Shown: one piece after another, positions 1 to 8,263 of the stretch | How the letters are laid out: the number at the start of each line of letters is the position of its first letter | Numbering within the stretch: position 1 is the stretch's first letter | From: an uncultured Oscillospiraceae bacterium | Lineage (GTDB): Bacteria > Bacillota > Clostridia > Oscillospirales > Oscillospiraceae | Direction of reading: 5' to 3' | Length of the DNA: 40,623 nt | NCBI GenBank assembly: GCA_947624895.1 | Contig: CANQMK010000007.1 | Coordinates: forward strand, 1-40,623 | Position numbers and translations under genes: made by a program | The notes under the pieces: generated by a model | Database searches by the model: none | The model's input: the letters and a program-made list of their open reading frames with translations, nothing else | Told to the model about the DNA's origin: nothing

Positions 1-1
1 C

Positions 2-1759
2 TACGCCCTGGACACCCAGCCCCATGACATCCAAGTGCGGGACGGCCAGACCGCCACGCTGGAGGTCACCAACCGGCCCCTGGGCGGGCTCATCATCCAC
101 AAGCTGGACTCCGTGACCAATAAGCCCCTGGCTGGGGTGCAGTTTAAGATCACCTATGCCGACGGCAAGGTGGTGGATAACGGCAAGCTTTCCTCCAATG
201 GCCTCTACACCACCGACAAGGTCGGCCAGATCGTCCTCTCTGGCATCACGGGGACGCTGATCGTCACGGAGGTCAAGACCATTTCCGGGTATACCATCGA
301 CGAGGAGACCCGGAGCCAGACGGTGGAGGTCAACCCGGACGACACCCAGACCCTTACCTTCTACAACACTCCTGTCGGCGCTGTGGAGATCGTCAAGGTG
401 AACGCCGCCGACAAAACTGAGCGGATCCCCAATACCACCTTTGAGATCCGTAAGGCCTCCGATGGCGGGCTGGTGAGTACCGTCACCACCGACAAGCGAG
501 GCCGGGCCTGTCTCTCCCTGGACAAAGGCACGTACTACGCCGTGGAGGTGGAGTGCCCCAAGGAGTTCAAGCTGGATCCCACGCCCCACTATTTCACGGT
601 AAAGGACGGTAAGAGCACGACCCTTACCGTCACAAACCAGGCCTACTCTGGCATCATCATCCACAAGACTGACAGTGTGACCGGCCAGGGCATCTATGGC
701 GTCAAATTCCTGGTGTATGACGCCAATAAGACTCCTCTGGGCGAGTATACCTCGGACAACCAGGGCTATGTGTACATCGACGATCTCATCACCAGCGGCC
801 GTGGCACGCTGTATATCCGGGAACTGGAGGCGGCCCCCGGCTATGAGTTGGACAAGGAGTACAAAACCGTCTACGTCCAGCCTGGCAAGACCATTGAGGT
901 CGATTGGGTCAACACCCCCATCACCGGCCAGATCCAGGTCTACAAGTTCGCCGCTGAGTACAACGAGATCACCGGGGCGGCAGCGGGTACTCCGCTTCAG
1001 GGGGCAGTCTATGAGATCAGCGACGCCCGAAGCGGCGCCGTGGTGGACTATATCACCACTGACGCCCGTGGCATTGCGGCCTCCAAGCCGCTGCCGCTGA
1101 CCCGCTATAAGATCCGTGAGGTCACGGCCCCAGCCTATTGGCAGGTGGACGGCACCGTTTTCGATGAAACGCTGGAATATTCCGGCCAGATCATCAAGCT
1201 GTCTGCCTACGATAAGCCCGCTAAACTGGGCGTCGCCATCACAAAGCAGGGAAACGCCGAGGTGCTGGCGGGGAACCAGATGCGCTACGACATCACTGTG
1301 GCCAACACGTCCAACGTGCCTCTGGAGTCCTTCTTCTGGCACGACCGGATCCCCACCGATGCCGCCACGGCGATGGTGCTGACCACCGGGACATACAGCG
1401 CCCGGCTGAACTACCGTATCCTCTATAAGACCAACTACACCGCCGACTACCAGGTGTTGGCCTCAAATCTGCTCACCAGCAACAATTACTCCTTTGCTCT
1501 CAACGCTATTCCCAAGCAGGCGGGCGAGGTAGTGACCGATGTGTACTTTGACTTCGGCAAGGTGCCGGTGGGTTTCCAGTCCGTGGCTAAGCCCACGCTG
1601 ACCGTGCTGGTGAGCGGTACTGCCGCCAACGGCTATCAGCTTGTCAACCGGACCGACGCGGGCGGCAAGTACCAGGGCACTTGGCAGACGGCCCAGGCAA
1701 GCTGGGTGACTGTGATCCGCAAGCTGACCACGCCCTCGCTGCCCAAGACCGGCTATTAA
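2..1759 (+). CDS. SpaA/Cna-B repeat surface protein, 5' partial
   Basis: The reading frame is already open at the first bases, so the N-terminus lies outside the window; the GTG at 35 is internal. The visible part holds about four Cna-B/SpaA prealbumin-like repeats of roughly 90 residues, opening with phrases such as GGLIIHKLDS, GAVEIVKV, SGIIIHKTDS and GQIQVYKF. A DUF11-like beta-rich domain follows, beginning near AKLGVAITKQGNAEV. Such repeats form extended, often isopeptide-stabilised stalks in Gram-positive adhesins and pilins, and similar proteins occur beside clostridial conjugation genes, where mating-pair adhesion is a reasonable inference. The protein ends in SLPKTGY and stops at once. 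The sortase-like LPKTG is therefore present, but the hydrophobic segment and basic tail needed for standard sorting are absent. It lies 115 bp upstream of the pilin-like gene, with a hairpin between. Confidence 0.85.
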   Translation, partial: YALDTQPHDIQVRDGQTATLEVTNRPLGGLIIHKLDSVTNKPLAGVQFKITYADGKVVDNGKLSSNGLYTTDKVGQIVLSGITGTLIVTEVKTISGYTIDEETRSQTVEVNPDDTQTLTFYNTPVGAVEIVKVNAADKTERIPNTTFEIRKASDGGLVSTVTTDKRGRACLSLDKGTYYAVEVECPKEFKLDPTPHYFTVKDGKSTTLTVTNQAYSGIIIHKTDSVTGQGIYGVKFLVYDANKTPLGEYTSDNQGYVYIDDLITSGRGTLYIRELEAAPGYELDKEYKTVYVQPGKTIEVDWVNTPITGQIQVYKFAAEYNEITGAAAGTPLQGAVYEISDARSGAVVDYITTDARGIAASKPLPLTRYKIREVTAPAYWQVDGTVFDETLEYSGQIIKLSAYDKPAKLGVAITKQGNAEVLAGNQMRYDITVANTSNVPLESFFWHDRIPTDAATAMVLTTGTYSARLNYRILYKTNYTADYQVLASNLLTSNNYSFALNAIPKQAGEVVTDVYFDFGKVPVGFQSVAKPTLTVLVSGTAANGYQLVNRTDAGGKYQGTWQTAQASWVTVIRKLTTPSLPKTGY

Positions 1760-1764
1760 AAGCA

Positions 1765-1796
1765 ACAGGGGGGACGGCCAACACCGTTCCCCCTGT
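1765..1796 (+). terminator. Hairpin after the SpaA-like gene, possible weak terminator
   Basis: A 13-bp stem (1765-1777 with 1784-1796, one G-U pair) closes a 6-nt loop, 5 nt after the stop codon. Only a broken T-rich stretch follows, so it may be a partial terminator or an mRNA-stabilising hairpin that lowers expression of the genes downstream. Confidence 0.5.
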
Positions 1797-1874
1797 CCAT
1801 TTCTATCACCCACCATCACCGCGGCAGAAATGAGCGGCACCGCCGCTCAAAACCCGCATTTTAGGAGGTACGTT

Positions 1875-2246
1875 ATGAAAAAGGAAAACTTCTGGAGCCG
1901 TCTCGGCTCCCATATGCCCAAGCTGTATACCAAGATTGCCCTGCTTATGACGCTGGGTATCATGCTTGCCGTTCCCGCCCTGGCCGCAGAGGATATGTGG
2001 ACGGTGGCAAATCGGATCATCGTGGACGTTTACAACAAGATCGCCGGCGTCAGCACGGTGCTGGCCGGGCTGATGTCGGCCGTGGCCGTCGTCGGCGCTA
2101 AGCTCTCCAACAATCAGCACAAAGTAGACCAGGCGTGGGACTGGCTCAAGCGCATCTGGATCGCCTGGGCCATTATCAACGGCATCGGCGCTTTCATCGC
2201 CTACGTTGCTCCGCTGTTCTCTGGTCTCGCCACCCTGACCCCGTAA
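1875..2246 (+). CDS. Small pilin-like (VirB2-type) membrane protein of the conjugation system
   Basis: The 123-residue product starts at the ATG at 1875, 7 nt after TTAGGAGG; an in-frame codon 45 bp upstream has no ribosome site. Residues about 18-38 form a signal-peptide-like segment ending PALAAED. Two more hydrophobic helices follow at about 55-75 and 92-115, with a short charged loop (NNQHKVDQAWDWLKR) between. A cleaved leader followed by two helices is the layout of VirB2/TrbC pilins and of the small membrane proteins that precede VirB6-like genes in clostridial ICEs. The position directly before the VirB6-like gene supports a transfer-channel role. I cannot name the exact family: it is longer than typical Maff2 proteins, and pilin identity is inferred. 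Confidence 0.6.
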   Translation: MKKENFWSRLGSHMPKLYTKIALLMTLGIMLAVPALAAEDMWTVANRIIVDVYNKIAGVSTVLAGLMSAVAVVGAKLSNNQHKVDQAWDWLKRIWIAWAIINGIGAFIAYVAPLFSGLATLTP

Positions 2247-2282
2247 ACCTTTATCCGTTCCAGCAGAAAGGAGGTGATCCCA

Positions 2283-4901
2283 TTGCTGGAACTGATCTTC
2301 CAGGGCTTTGCCGAATGGGTCTACGGCATGATACTGGAGAGTTGGAATTACTTCATCTCATCCCTGCTGGAGATCATGAGCCTGGATTTTACCTATCTAA
2401 AGGCCCACATTCCTGTAATCGAGGAAATCATGCAGGTGATCCTGGCCGTGGGGTGGGCTTTGCTGCTGGGCAACCTGGTGTTCCAAGCGGCAAGGAGTAT
2501 GCTCGCCGGACTCGGCTTTGAGGGGGAGGATCCCAAACTGTTGTTCTCACGCACCTTTGTGTTCGCCTTCCTCCTCCTGGCAAGTCCTCAAATCTGCGAG
2601 ACAGGGCTGAATATTGCCTCCAAGGCTATGGATCTTCTGGATATGCCTAACGCGATCGATGTGCATTTGGTGGATGACAGCCTGTTTGGCAACCTGTCCG
2701 CATCGTGGCTGCTGGTCATTATCTTTGACCTGATCCTCATGTTCAAGGTTCTAAAGCTTCTGGTGGAAGTCGCCGAGCGGTATGTCATCCTGAGCATGCT
2801 CACCATTATGGCCCCAGTTGCTTTTGCCACCGGCGGGAGCCGTAGCACCATGGACATTTTTTCCGGCTGGTGCCGGATGTACGGCTCCATGTGTGTGCTG
2901 ATGTGTACCAACGTGATATTCTTCAAACTATTGCTCTCGGTGGTGTCCGCCGTTCCCAGCGGCCTGGATGTGTTCCCTTGGATGGTGCTCATCCTTGCCA
3001 TTGTCAAGGTGGCGAAAAAGGCAGACGCCATTATAACCCGCATCGGCCTCAACCCGGCCATCACCGGGGATGGGCTTGGGTCGCGCCTTCCCGGTATGCT
3101 CACCTACGCCGTTGTGCGCACGATGGCCTCCAATGTCACCAAGGCGATGGGCAAGTCTGCTGGCGGAAGGTCGGCGGGCGGCTCTGGCCGCGGCAGAGGG
3201 GCAGCCGGCGTACCTCCCCACAGCGGGGGAGGCGGCGGGCCCCGGAGCGGTGGCCCACAAAGCGGCGGTCCCTCCGGCGGTTATGGCGGAGCGGCCGCGG
3301 CAACTGGCGCGCAGTCAAGGGATCAGCAAGGCGGCGTTCAACAGGGAGCGACCTACCAAAGCAACAACCAGACGGGCACCCAGCAAGGCTCTGCCCAAAC
3401 CGGTGGACAGCACCCGACGCTCCAGGGACAGGGTGGAGAAACCACCTTCAGCTCCTCCAGCAACAAAATCGGGCCTGTGGGCGGTCAGCAACCCAGCAGG
3501 AAAACTTCTGTGCCCCAGGGAACACACCGCTCTCCCAGCCTTGTGGCAACCGCAGGGAGCACGACCTCTGCCACACCTGGTTCCGGCAGACCTGGATCTC
3601 AGCCCAAGGCAGGTGTGCGCTCGGTGCAGATCAAGGGAACTGGTCAACCCCAGGCTAAGCCAGGCCCAGAGGGTACGCCGATCAATGGCAGAGGTTCTCT
3701 GCAACAGAGAACCACTCAGCCCGGCACTGTAGGAACGCCCGCCAAGGGCGGCGGCCCCATCAAACCCGGAGCAGTCCAGCCCGGCGTGGCAGGAAGGACA
3801 TCCAAGGAAACCGCTCCCGCCAGACCTGTCAACATCCAGCACGATACAGCAGGAACGCCCGCCAAGGGCGGCGGCCCCATCAAACCCGGAGCAGTCCAGC
3901 CCGGCGTGGCAGGGAAGACATCCAAGGAAACCGCTCCCGCCAGACCTGTCAACATCCAGCACGATACAGCAGGAACGCCCGCCAAGGGCGGTGGCCCCAT
4001 CAAACCCGGAACTGTCCAATCCGGCACGGCAGGAAAACCGTTTAAAAGCAGCATTCCCACCAGACCTGGAGCGGTTCAGCCCGGCATCGCAGGTACGCCG
4101 TCCAAGACTGGCGCACCGCAAACCGAGACCACGGGACAGACCAGACCGGGATCTTCCACGCGGTTCACGCAGGTGTCCTCCCAGCGTGTGCAAGGGGGCG
4201 GCTCAACTGCCAAAGTGCAGGCGGCTGAGCAGAATAGTATCACCGCACCCCAGCAGCAAACGTCGCCCAAAACCGCACAACCTGGGGTACAGGTCCCGGG
4301 TACCATCCCTGGGCACAAGGCGCAACCGGGGCCGACGACGACCCATTTCACCCGGAGAGAGAGCCGGGAGACCCAGGTGAAGCAGGTCCCCCCGACCGTT
4401 CCCCAGACAACGCAGGTTTCCCCTCTGCCCACCGGCGTTCAGCCCGGCACGGCAGGAAAGGGGACGCCGCCGGCTTTCACCCACTCTACCGGGGAGACCC
4501 GGCAAAGCGGGGGTGTGGCCGTTCCGGCCAGGGAGACGGCTCCGGCGGTGCAAAAGCCCGCCAGCCCGGCACGGCAGGAACCCGGCAGAGCGTCCGTTCC
4601 AGCGGCGCCCCAGGTCATGGGGATAGCCCCTCAGACTCGGCCCGACACGGCAGGAACCGCGGCCACGGCCTTCCGGACAGGGCAAACACGTCAGACGGCC
4701 AGGGCGCAAACGACCCAGGCGAGATCTACGCCGACGGCAACCGACAGCCTGGGCGGGCAACGAGCGGAGTCTACCGCCACATCGGCCGAGAAGGGGCATC
4801 TTGCGCCAAAGGGCATAGTCCCGCCAAAAAAGCAGCCGTCCACAACCAATCATCCCAGCAGACCCCCGCGCAAGGATGGAGGTGTTGGCCGTGGCAAGTA
4901 A
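2283..4901 (+). CDS. VirB6/TrbL-like conjugation channel protein with very long disordered tail
   Basis: An 872-residue product is read from the TTG at 2283, 8 nt after GGAGG (2270-2274). A GTG at 2274 overlaps that ribosome site and is unlikely to be used. Residues 1 to about 280 hold five to six hydrophobic helices (for example GWALLLGNLVF, FVFAFLLLAS, ASWLLVIIFDLILMF), as in the polytopic VirB6/TrbL proteins of clostridial ICEs. From about residue 285 the protein becomes a roughly 590-residue Gly/Pro/Gln/Thr/Ser-rich, apparently unstructured region, including a 40-residue tandem repeat and many QPGxAGxPxK-type phrases. Family members usually have a much shorter tail. The stop overlaps the start of the hydrolase gene, so the two are probably translationally coupled. 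The channel role is inferred from topology and context. Confidence 0.75.
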   Translation: MLELIFQGFAEWVYGMILESWNYFISSLLEIMSLDFTYLKAHIPVIEEIMQVILAVGWALLLGNLVFQAARSMLAGLGFEGEDPKLLFSRTFVFAFLLLASPQICETGLNIASKAMDLLDMPNAIDVHLVDDSLFGNLSASWLLVIIFDLILMFKVLKLLVEVAERYVILSMLTIMAPVAFATGGSRSTMDIFSGWCRMYGSMCVLMCTNVIFFKLLLSVVSAVPSGLDVFPWMVLILAIVKVAKKADAIITRIGLNPAITGDGLGSRLPGMLTYAVVRTMASNVTKAMGKSAGGRSAGGSGRGRGAAGVPPHSGGGGGPRSGGPQSGGPSGGYGGAAAATGAQSRDQQGGVQQGATYQSNNQTGTQQGSAQTGGQHPTLQGQGGETTFSSSSNKIGPVGGQQPSRKTSVPQGTHRSPSLVATAGSTTSATPGSGRPGSQPKAGVRSVQIKGTGQPQAKPGPEGTPINGRGSLQQRTTQPGTVGTPAKGGGPIKPGAVQPGVAGRTSKETAPARPVNIQHDTAGTPAKGGGPIKPGAVQPGVAGKTSKETAPARPVNIQHDTAGTPAKGGGPIKPGTVQSGTAGKPFKSSIPTRPGAVQPGIAGTPSKTGAPQTETTGQTRPGSSTRFTQVSSQRVQGGGSTAKVQAAEQNSITAPQQQTSPKTAQPGVQVPGTIPGHKAQPGPTTTHFTRRESRETQVKQVPPTVPQTTQVSPLPTGVQPGTAGKGTPPAFTHSTGETRQSGGVAVPARETAPAVQKPASPARQEPGRASVPAAPQVMGIAPQTRPDTAGTAATAFRTGQTRQTARAQTTQARSTPTATDSLGGQRAESTATSAEKGHLAPKGIVPPKKQPSTTNHPSRPPRKDGGVGRGK
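3731..4010 (+). repeat. 120-bp in-frame tandem repeat (2.3 copies)
   Basis: Two full 120-bp units (3731-3850 and 3851-3970) differ at only two positions, and a partial third unit runs to about 4010. Each encodes 40 residues that begin GTPAKGGGPIKPG and contain KETAPARPVN. The near-identity points to recent expansion by slippage or unequal recombination inside the tail of the VirB6-like protein. Confidence 0.95.
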
Positions 4902-6231
4902 CGGACAAAGCCATTCCGGCGCGGAAACTGCGGCAAAGCTGGCCCAACTTGCCAAAAGTGCCCTCCGAGTTATAAAAGCCGCCGCGGCGACCGGCCCTTA
5001 TGGGGCCGCCACTGCGGCGGCTAAGGAGACGCTGCCCTTCCTTATCAAGCTGGTGGTGGGGATCGCCCTCGCAATATTCCTGTTGATCTTCATGGTCATC
5101 ACAGCCATCCCCAATATGTTTTTTGGCTACGAACACACGACAACCACGACCATTGTGGACATGACGACACTTGCCAAGGCTGTGGGCGGTACCTGTGTCT
5201 CCCTGGATGACTTCATCGCGGCCCAGGTGGACGCCCTGGTGACCCAGCTTGTGGACGAATACGCGGAGGAAGGCGTCTCCATTGACAGGATCGAGATCGA
5301 TCACTCCTTTACAGAGGAAGATCGCATTTGGGTCGTTGCCATCAACTCCGCCGCCTATGAGCAAGACCTGAACGTTATCACCCCTGACCTCATCCAATCC
5401 TTTGCGTCCTCACGCATCAAGTACAGCCACAGTCTGCTCTCCGGGGACGAGGTGGTGCTGAAAGTGACCATTGAGAAAATGGATCCCGAAGCGATCATGG
5501 CTGAGATGGGATTTGACGAGGAGAGCAAGAACTGGGCGGGGGCTATCCAAGAAAACCTGACCGAGAGCGACGCGCTCAACAAGTACAAGTCCAATTTTGA
5601 AGCCTATCGCCCCAACTACGGTGGTGACCCCTCCGGCCCGAGCGACGCCCAGCATGGGGACAGCTACAGCAACGACATCGACATCTCCGGCTTTACACAC
5701 CCCGACACGAAGAACAACCTGGATCTGGCCGCCTACGCCATTCAGGCATGGGAGCACAACTGGGGCTATGTCTGGGGCACCTACGGCAACGTGCTTACGG
5801 AGTCCCTGCTGAACTATAAACTACAACAATACCCGGACGGTGTTGGCAACTATGAGGATTTCATACGCACCCACTGGTTGATGCGCCGTACCACCGACTG
5901 CGTTGGCCTGATCAAGGGCTACGCGTGGCTTGAGCCCTCTACCCTCAAAATTAAGTACGGCACCAACGGTATGCCCGACTGCGGCGCCAACACCATGTAC
6001 CAGGCCGCGGTAAACGCCGGGACTTCAGGACTGGACTATGGAACCATATCCACTATGCCGGAGATCCCAGGACTTGCCCTGTGGTTGGACGGCCACATCG
6101 GAGTCTACATCGGCGGCGGCTACGCCATAGAGGCGCCTGGTACCAAGACCGGCGTTGTGAAAACAAAGGTTGAGGGCCGAGGCTGGTCGGCCTGGTGTAA
6201 GATCCCATACATTGAATATTTGGAGGAGTGA
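4891..6231 (+). CDS. NlpC/P60-like cell-wall hydrolase of the conjugation system
   Basis: A 446-residue product is read from the GTG at 4891, 8 nt after GGAGG (4878-4882); the upstream in-frame ATG at 4876 overlaps that ribosome site. One membrane helix lies at about residues 50-75, so the rest should face outward. The C-terminal third looks like an NlpC/P60 amidase/peptidase: Cys337 in TTDCVGLIKGY, and His402 in WLDGHIGVYIGGGYAIEA are the likely catalytic pair. The middle part (about 95-240) is acidic, perhaps a VirB8-like or spacer region. Such VirB1/CwlT-like enzymes open peptidoglycan locally for the transfer apparatus. It overlaps the VirB6-like gene by 11 bp and is followed 3 bp later by the Xre gene. 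Confidence 0.85.
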   Translation: MASNGQSHSGAETAAKLAQLAKSALRVIKAAAATGPYGAATAAAKETLPFLIKLVVGIALAIFLLIFMVITAIPNMFFGYEHTTTTTIVDMTTLAKAVGGTCVSLDDFIAAQVDALVTQLVDEYAEEGVSIDRIEIDHSFTEEDRIWVVAINSAAYEQDLNVITPDLIQSFASSRIKYSHSLLSGDEVVLKVTIEKMDPEAIMAEMGFDEESKNWAGAIQENLTESDALNKYKSNFEAYRPNYGGDPSGPSDAQHGDSYSNDIDISGFTHPDTKNNLDLAAYAIQAWEHNWGYVWGTYGNVLTESLLNYKLQQYPDGVGNYEDFIRTHWLMRRTTDCVGLIKGYAWLEPSTLKIKYGTNGMPDCGANTMYQAAVNAGTSGLDYGTISTMPEIPGLALWLDGHIGVYIGGGYAIEAPGTKTGVVKTKVEGRGWSAWCKIPYIEYLEE

Positions 6232-6234
6232 GCG

Positions 6235-6504
6235 ATGGTAACTGTGACACGTTTGCGCATCCTCCGCTTGAAACACGGCATTTCCATCGCCGAGCTTGCA
6301 AAACTGGTCGGCATATCTGAACAGTACATCAGCCGGCTGGAGCTGGCCCAGGCCTATGGAACAGTAAAACAAGAGGAACGGGTAAGCACGGCGTTGAGTG
6401 AGTTGATCGCGCAACGCCATTCCGATCTTTTGGCACTGGAGAAGGACTATCTTTTGAACAAGGGACGGCTTTTAGAACCTTTGGAGGTAGAACATGAGCT
6501 ATGA
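6235..6504 (+). CDS. Xre-family helix-turn-helix protein
   Basis: This 89-residue protein has a Cro/C1-type helix-turn-helix in its first 55 residues (LRLKHGISIAELAKLVGISE, then a recognition helix with QYISRLE). A short helical extension rich in Glu, Leu and Lys follows. The ribosome site GGAGG lies inside the end of the hydrolase gene, and the stop overlaps the start of the PrgI gene, so it is an integral operon member. It probably binds DNA to tune transfer-gene expression. Its target is unknown, and no clear operator was found nearby. Confidence 0.85.
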   Translation: MVTVTRLRILRLKHGISIAELAKLVGISEQYISRLELAQAYGTVKQEERVSTALSELIAQRHSDLLALEKDYLLNKGRLLEPLEVEHEL

Positions 6505-6790
6505 AGTTTATCACATTCCGACCAACTTTACAGACGCGGGGCGTGTGATGGGGGTTTTTGAGGTCCGCAACCTGGTGGAGGCGGTCCTCCTGACCCTGCC
6601 CGTCCTGTATCTGAGCATCGTCTTTCTGCCCTTGTCCCTGATGCCCAAAATCGTTGTGACCCTGTTGATCGTGGCCCCCCTTGGGGGCTTTGGCTTGGTG
6701 GGCATCAGCGACGAGAGCCTCACCCGCTGGGTGGGGATCTGGTGGCGCTGGCGACGGCACAGGCGGCTTATCACATTCCGAGGGAGGTAA
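6494..6790 (+). CDS. PrgI-family conjugation membrane protein
   Basis: The 98-residue protein begins MSYEVYHIPTNF, carries two closely spaced hydrophobic helices (about 28-46 and 50-72), and ends in an Arg/Trp-rich tail (WWRWRRHRR). This is the pattern of PrgI/PF12666 proteins, small inner-membrane parts of Gram-positive type IV secretion systems (VirB3-like), which are almost always encoded just before the VirB4-type ATPase. That order holds here, except for the TraC-like gene and the toxin-antitoxin pair that come first. It overlaps the Xre gene by 11 bp. Confidence 0.85.
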   Translation: MSYEVYHIPTNFTDAGRVMGVFEVRNLVEAVLLTLPVLYLSIVFLPLSLMPKIVVTLLIVAPLGGFGLVGISDESLTRWVGIWWRWRRHRRLITFRGR

Positions 6791-6794
6791 CTAA

Positions 6795-7466
6795 GTGAGT
6801 ATCAAAGAACTGATTTTTGGCGGCCCAAAGGGTTTCGCTGGGGGACTTTCCAGCCAGGAGAGCATCCAGAAGTGGCTGCCCGTCCAGAACATCGTCGGCG
6901 GCGTGGTGGTGACGAAGGACCACCGCTTTATCAAGATTTTGGAGGTCTTGCCGGTCAACATCTATCTTATGTCCCCCAATGACCGGCAAAACATCATCTC
7001 CTCCTACGCCGCCTATCTGAAAATCGCGCCGGACAACCTGGAGCTGCAGGTCCGCACCCTGGCGGCCGACACCGCTGAATATGTGGATCGAATGAGGCAA
7101 TACGCCGAGGCTGAGGACAACCCCTTCTGTAAGGAGATGATCGAGGACAATATCCGGGAGATCGGTGAAGGTGTGGCCAGCGACACCATCCGGCATCGGT
7201 TCTTCTTGATCTTCCGGCTGGAAGGGCAGATGAAAACCAAGGGGCGCAGCGTCAGGGCCATCATCCAGCGGCTCAACGAGGAAGCGGACACCGCCCGGCG
7301 CTATCTGGACGCCTGCGAGGTGGAGGTGCTGGAGCCTCGCTATTCAGACGACTTCGTTCTGAAGCTGCTCTATGATGTCATCAACAAGCAGACCAGCCGC
7401 CGGGTCAAGCTGCCAGAGGGCGTGTTTGATATGACCACCGCCATCCACGGCATTTATGAGGAATAG
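6795..7466 (+). CDS. TraC-like conjugation protein (VirB4 N-domain type, no ATPase domain)
   Basis: A 223-residue product starts at the GTG at 6795, 7 nt after GGGAGG. The segment from about residue 27 (WLPVQNIVGGVVVTKDHRF) to 200 resembles the N-terminal domain found in VirB4/TraC-type proteins: a short beta unit, then a long helical part. There is no Walker A or B motif. It may be a stand-alone N-domain protein that works with the complete VirB4 encoded downstream, since that protein (8264-10216) has its own N-terminal domain. The reading frame ends cleanly, followed 4 bp later by a strong hairpin. A truncated ancestral ATPase is possible, but nothing of a second ATPase domain remains. Confidence 0.6.
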   Translation: MSIKELIFGGPKGFAGGLSSQESIQKWLPVQNIVGGVVVTKDHRFIKILEVLPVNIYLMSPNDRQNIISSYAAYLKIAPDNLELQVRTLAADTAEYVDRMRQYAEAEDNPFCKEMIEDNIREIGEGVASDTIRHRFFLIFRLEGQMKTKGRSVRAIIQRLNEEADTARRYLDACEVEVLEPRYSDDFVLKLLYDVINKQTSRRVKLPEGVFDMTTAIHGIYEE

Positions 7467-7470
7467 TAGA

Positions 7471-7495
7471 GAGCCGCCACAGGCTGTGGCGGCTC
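7471..7495. terminator. Perfect 12-bp hairpin between convergent genes
   Basis: GAGCCGCCACAG and its exact complement flank a single base, between the stop of the TraC-like gene and the stop of the antisense HEPN gene. The T-rich stretch after it is weak on both strands. The position fits a bidirectional terminator; if it works on the + strand, virB4 needs its own promoter. Confidence 0.65.
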
Positions 7496-7856
7496 ATTCC
7501 TCTTGGCGGTATTCGGGCGGTAGCTGTTCATTGCAAAAAACTTTGAGGGTAGGAATATCCTCTGTGACAATTTTCCAGACTTCTTCCAACTGCACCTTGC
7601 CGTAATCATGGACAATGATGTTGCGCAGGCCGCGAATCGGCTGCCACTGCATCTGGTTTTTGGTAGTGTTACGGTATTCCTCGCTCAGTCCGGAGGCCAG
7701 TTCCCCGATCTGTAACAGCGAAAAGGCAATAGACTGTTGGGAAGTTCGGCTCGCTAAAAAAGCACTCTGTTCGTTTCCTAGCGCCCGCATATCGTTTTGG
7801 ATATACAAGCAATAATCGCGGATTTTTAAGACGCGCTGTAAATCACGCGGCAACAT
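7494..7856 (-). CDS. HEPN-domain toxin of a HEPN-MNT pair (DUF86)
   Basis: The 120-residue protein starts at the ATG at 7856. It is nearly all helical and carries the HEPN signature near residue 85 (RGLRNIIVHDYG), an R(x4-6)H ribonuclease motif. HEPN proteins of this size are usually RNases that are silenced by AMPylation by the partner MNT nucleotidyltransferase, a known toxin-antitoxin arrangement. It overlaps the MNT gene by 14 bp and runs opposite to the transfer genes. It is likely a stabilisation or phage-exclusion module of the element. Confidence 0.88.
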   Translation of the reverse strand: MLPRDLQRVLKIRDYCLYIQNDMRALGNEQSAFLASRTSQQSIAFSLLQIGELASGLSEEYRNTTKNQMQWQPIRGLRNIIVHDYGKVQLEEVWKIVTEDIPTLKVFCNEQLPPEYRQEE

Positions 7857-8169
7857 AGAGTTCCCTCCGTTCCCGCTCCACATTCTCCTTGAACAGCTTG
7901 TCGCTCATCATGTGGCACGGCTCCTCCAAAGCGCCAACTGTGACAAAGCTGATTTCCTTCTCTAGGGCTTCTTCCAAATCCCCATAAAGTCCACCAATGG
8001 CAAAAAAGCCGGACAGATCCGCACCTTCAATGTCCACCAGCAAGTCCACATCGCTGTCCTCCGTGGCCTCGCCCCGAGCATAGGAACCAAAGACGTACAC
8101 AGCCTTCAAGCGGTACTTTTCCGCCACAGGCCGCACACGCCGCGCAATTTCATCCAGGGTGTAGATCAT
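7843..8169 (-). CDS. MNT nucleotidyltransferase antitoxin of a HEPN-MNT pair
   Basis: The 108-residue protein starts at the ATG at 8169, behind GGAGGGGG. It has the minimal nucleotidyltransferase motif FGSYARGEATEDSDVDLLVD (about residues 31-50), with the GS and the two metal-binding aspartates of the family. In characterised pairs the MNT protein adds AMP to a tyrosine next to the HEPN active site and so neutralises it. It is the first gene of the antisense pair, with a good promoter at 8218-8245. Confidence 0.9.
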   Translation of the reverse strand: MIYTLDEIARRVRPVAEKYRLKAVYVFGSYARGEATEDSDVDLLVDIEGADLSGFFAIGGLYGDLEEALEKEISFVTVGALEEPCHMMSDKLFKENVERERRELYVAA

Positions 8170-8217
8170 TGCGTCCCCCTCCCTCAAACAGCAGGTTTGG
8201 GTAATCCCTTTTTCTCT

Positions 8218-8245
8218 ATTATACGCATTTCCCGCAAAAATTCAA
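8218..8245 (-). promoter_or_regulatory. Sigma-A-type promoter for the MNT-HEPN operon
   Basis: On the minus strand a TTGAAT -35 box (8240-8245) and a perfect TATAAT -10 box (8218-8223) are separated by 16 bp, about 50 bp before the MNT start codon. The same AT-rich stretch on the + strand contains TTATAC, which could serve virB4, so two promoters may overlap here. Confidence 0.7.
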
Positions 8246-8263
8246 GTACAAGGATGTGATTTC

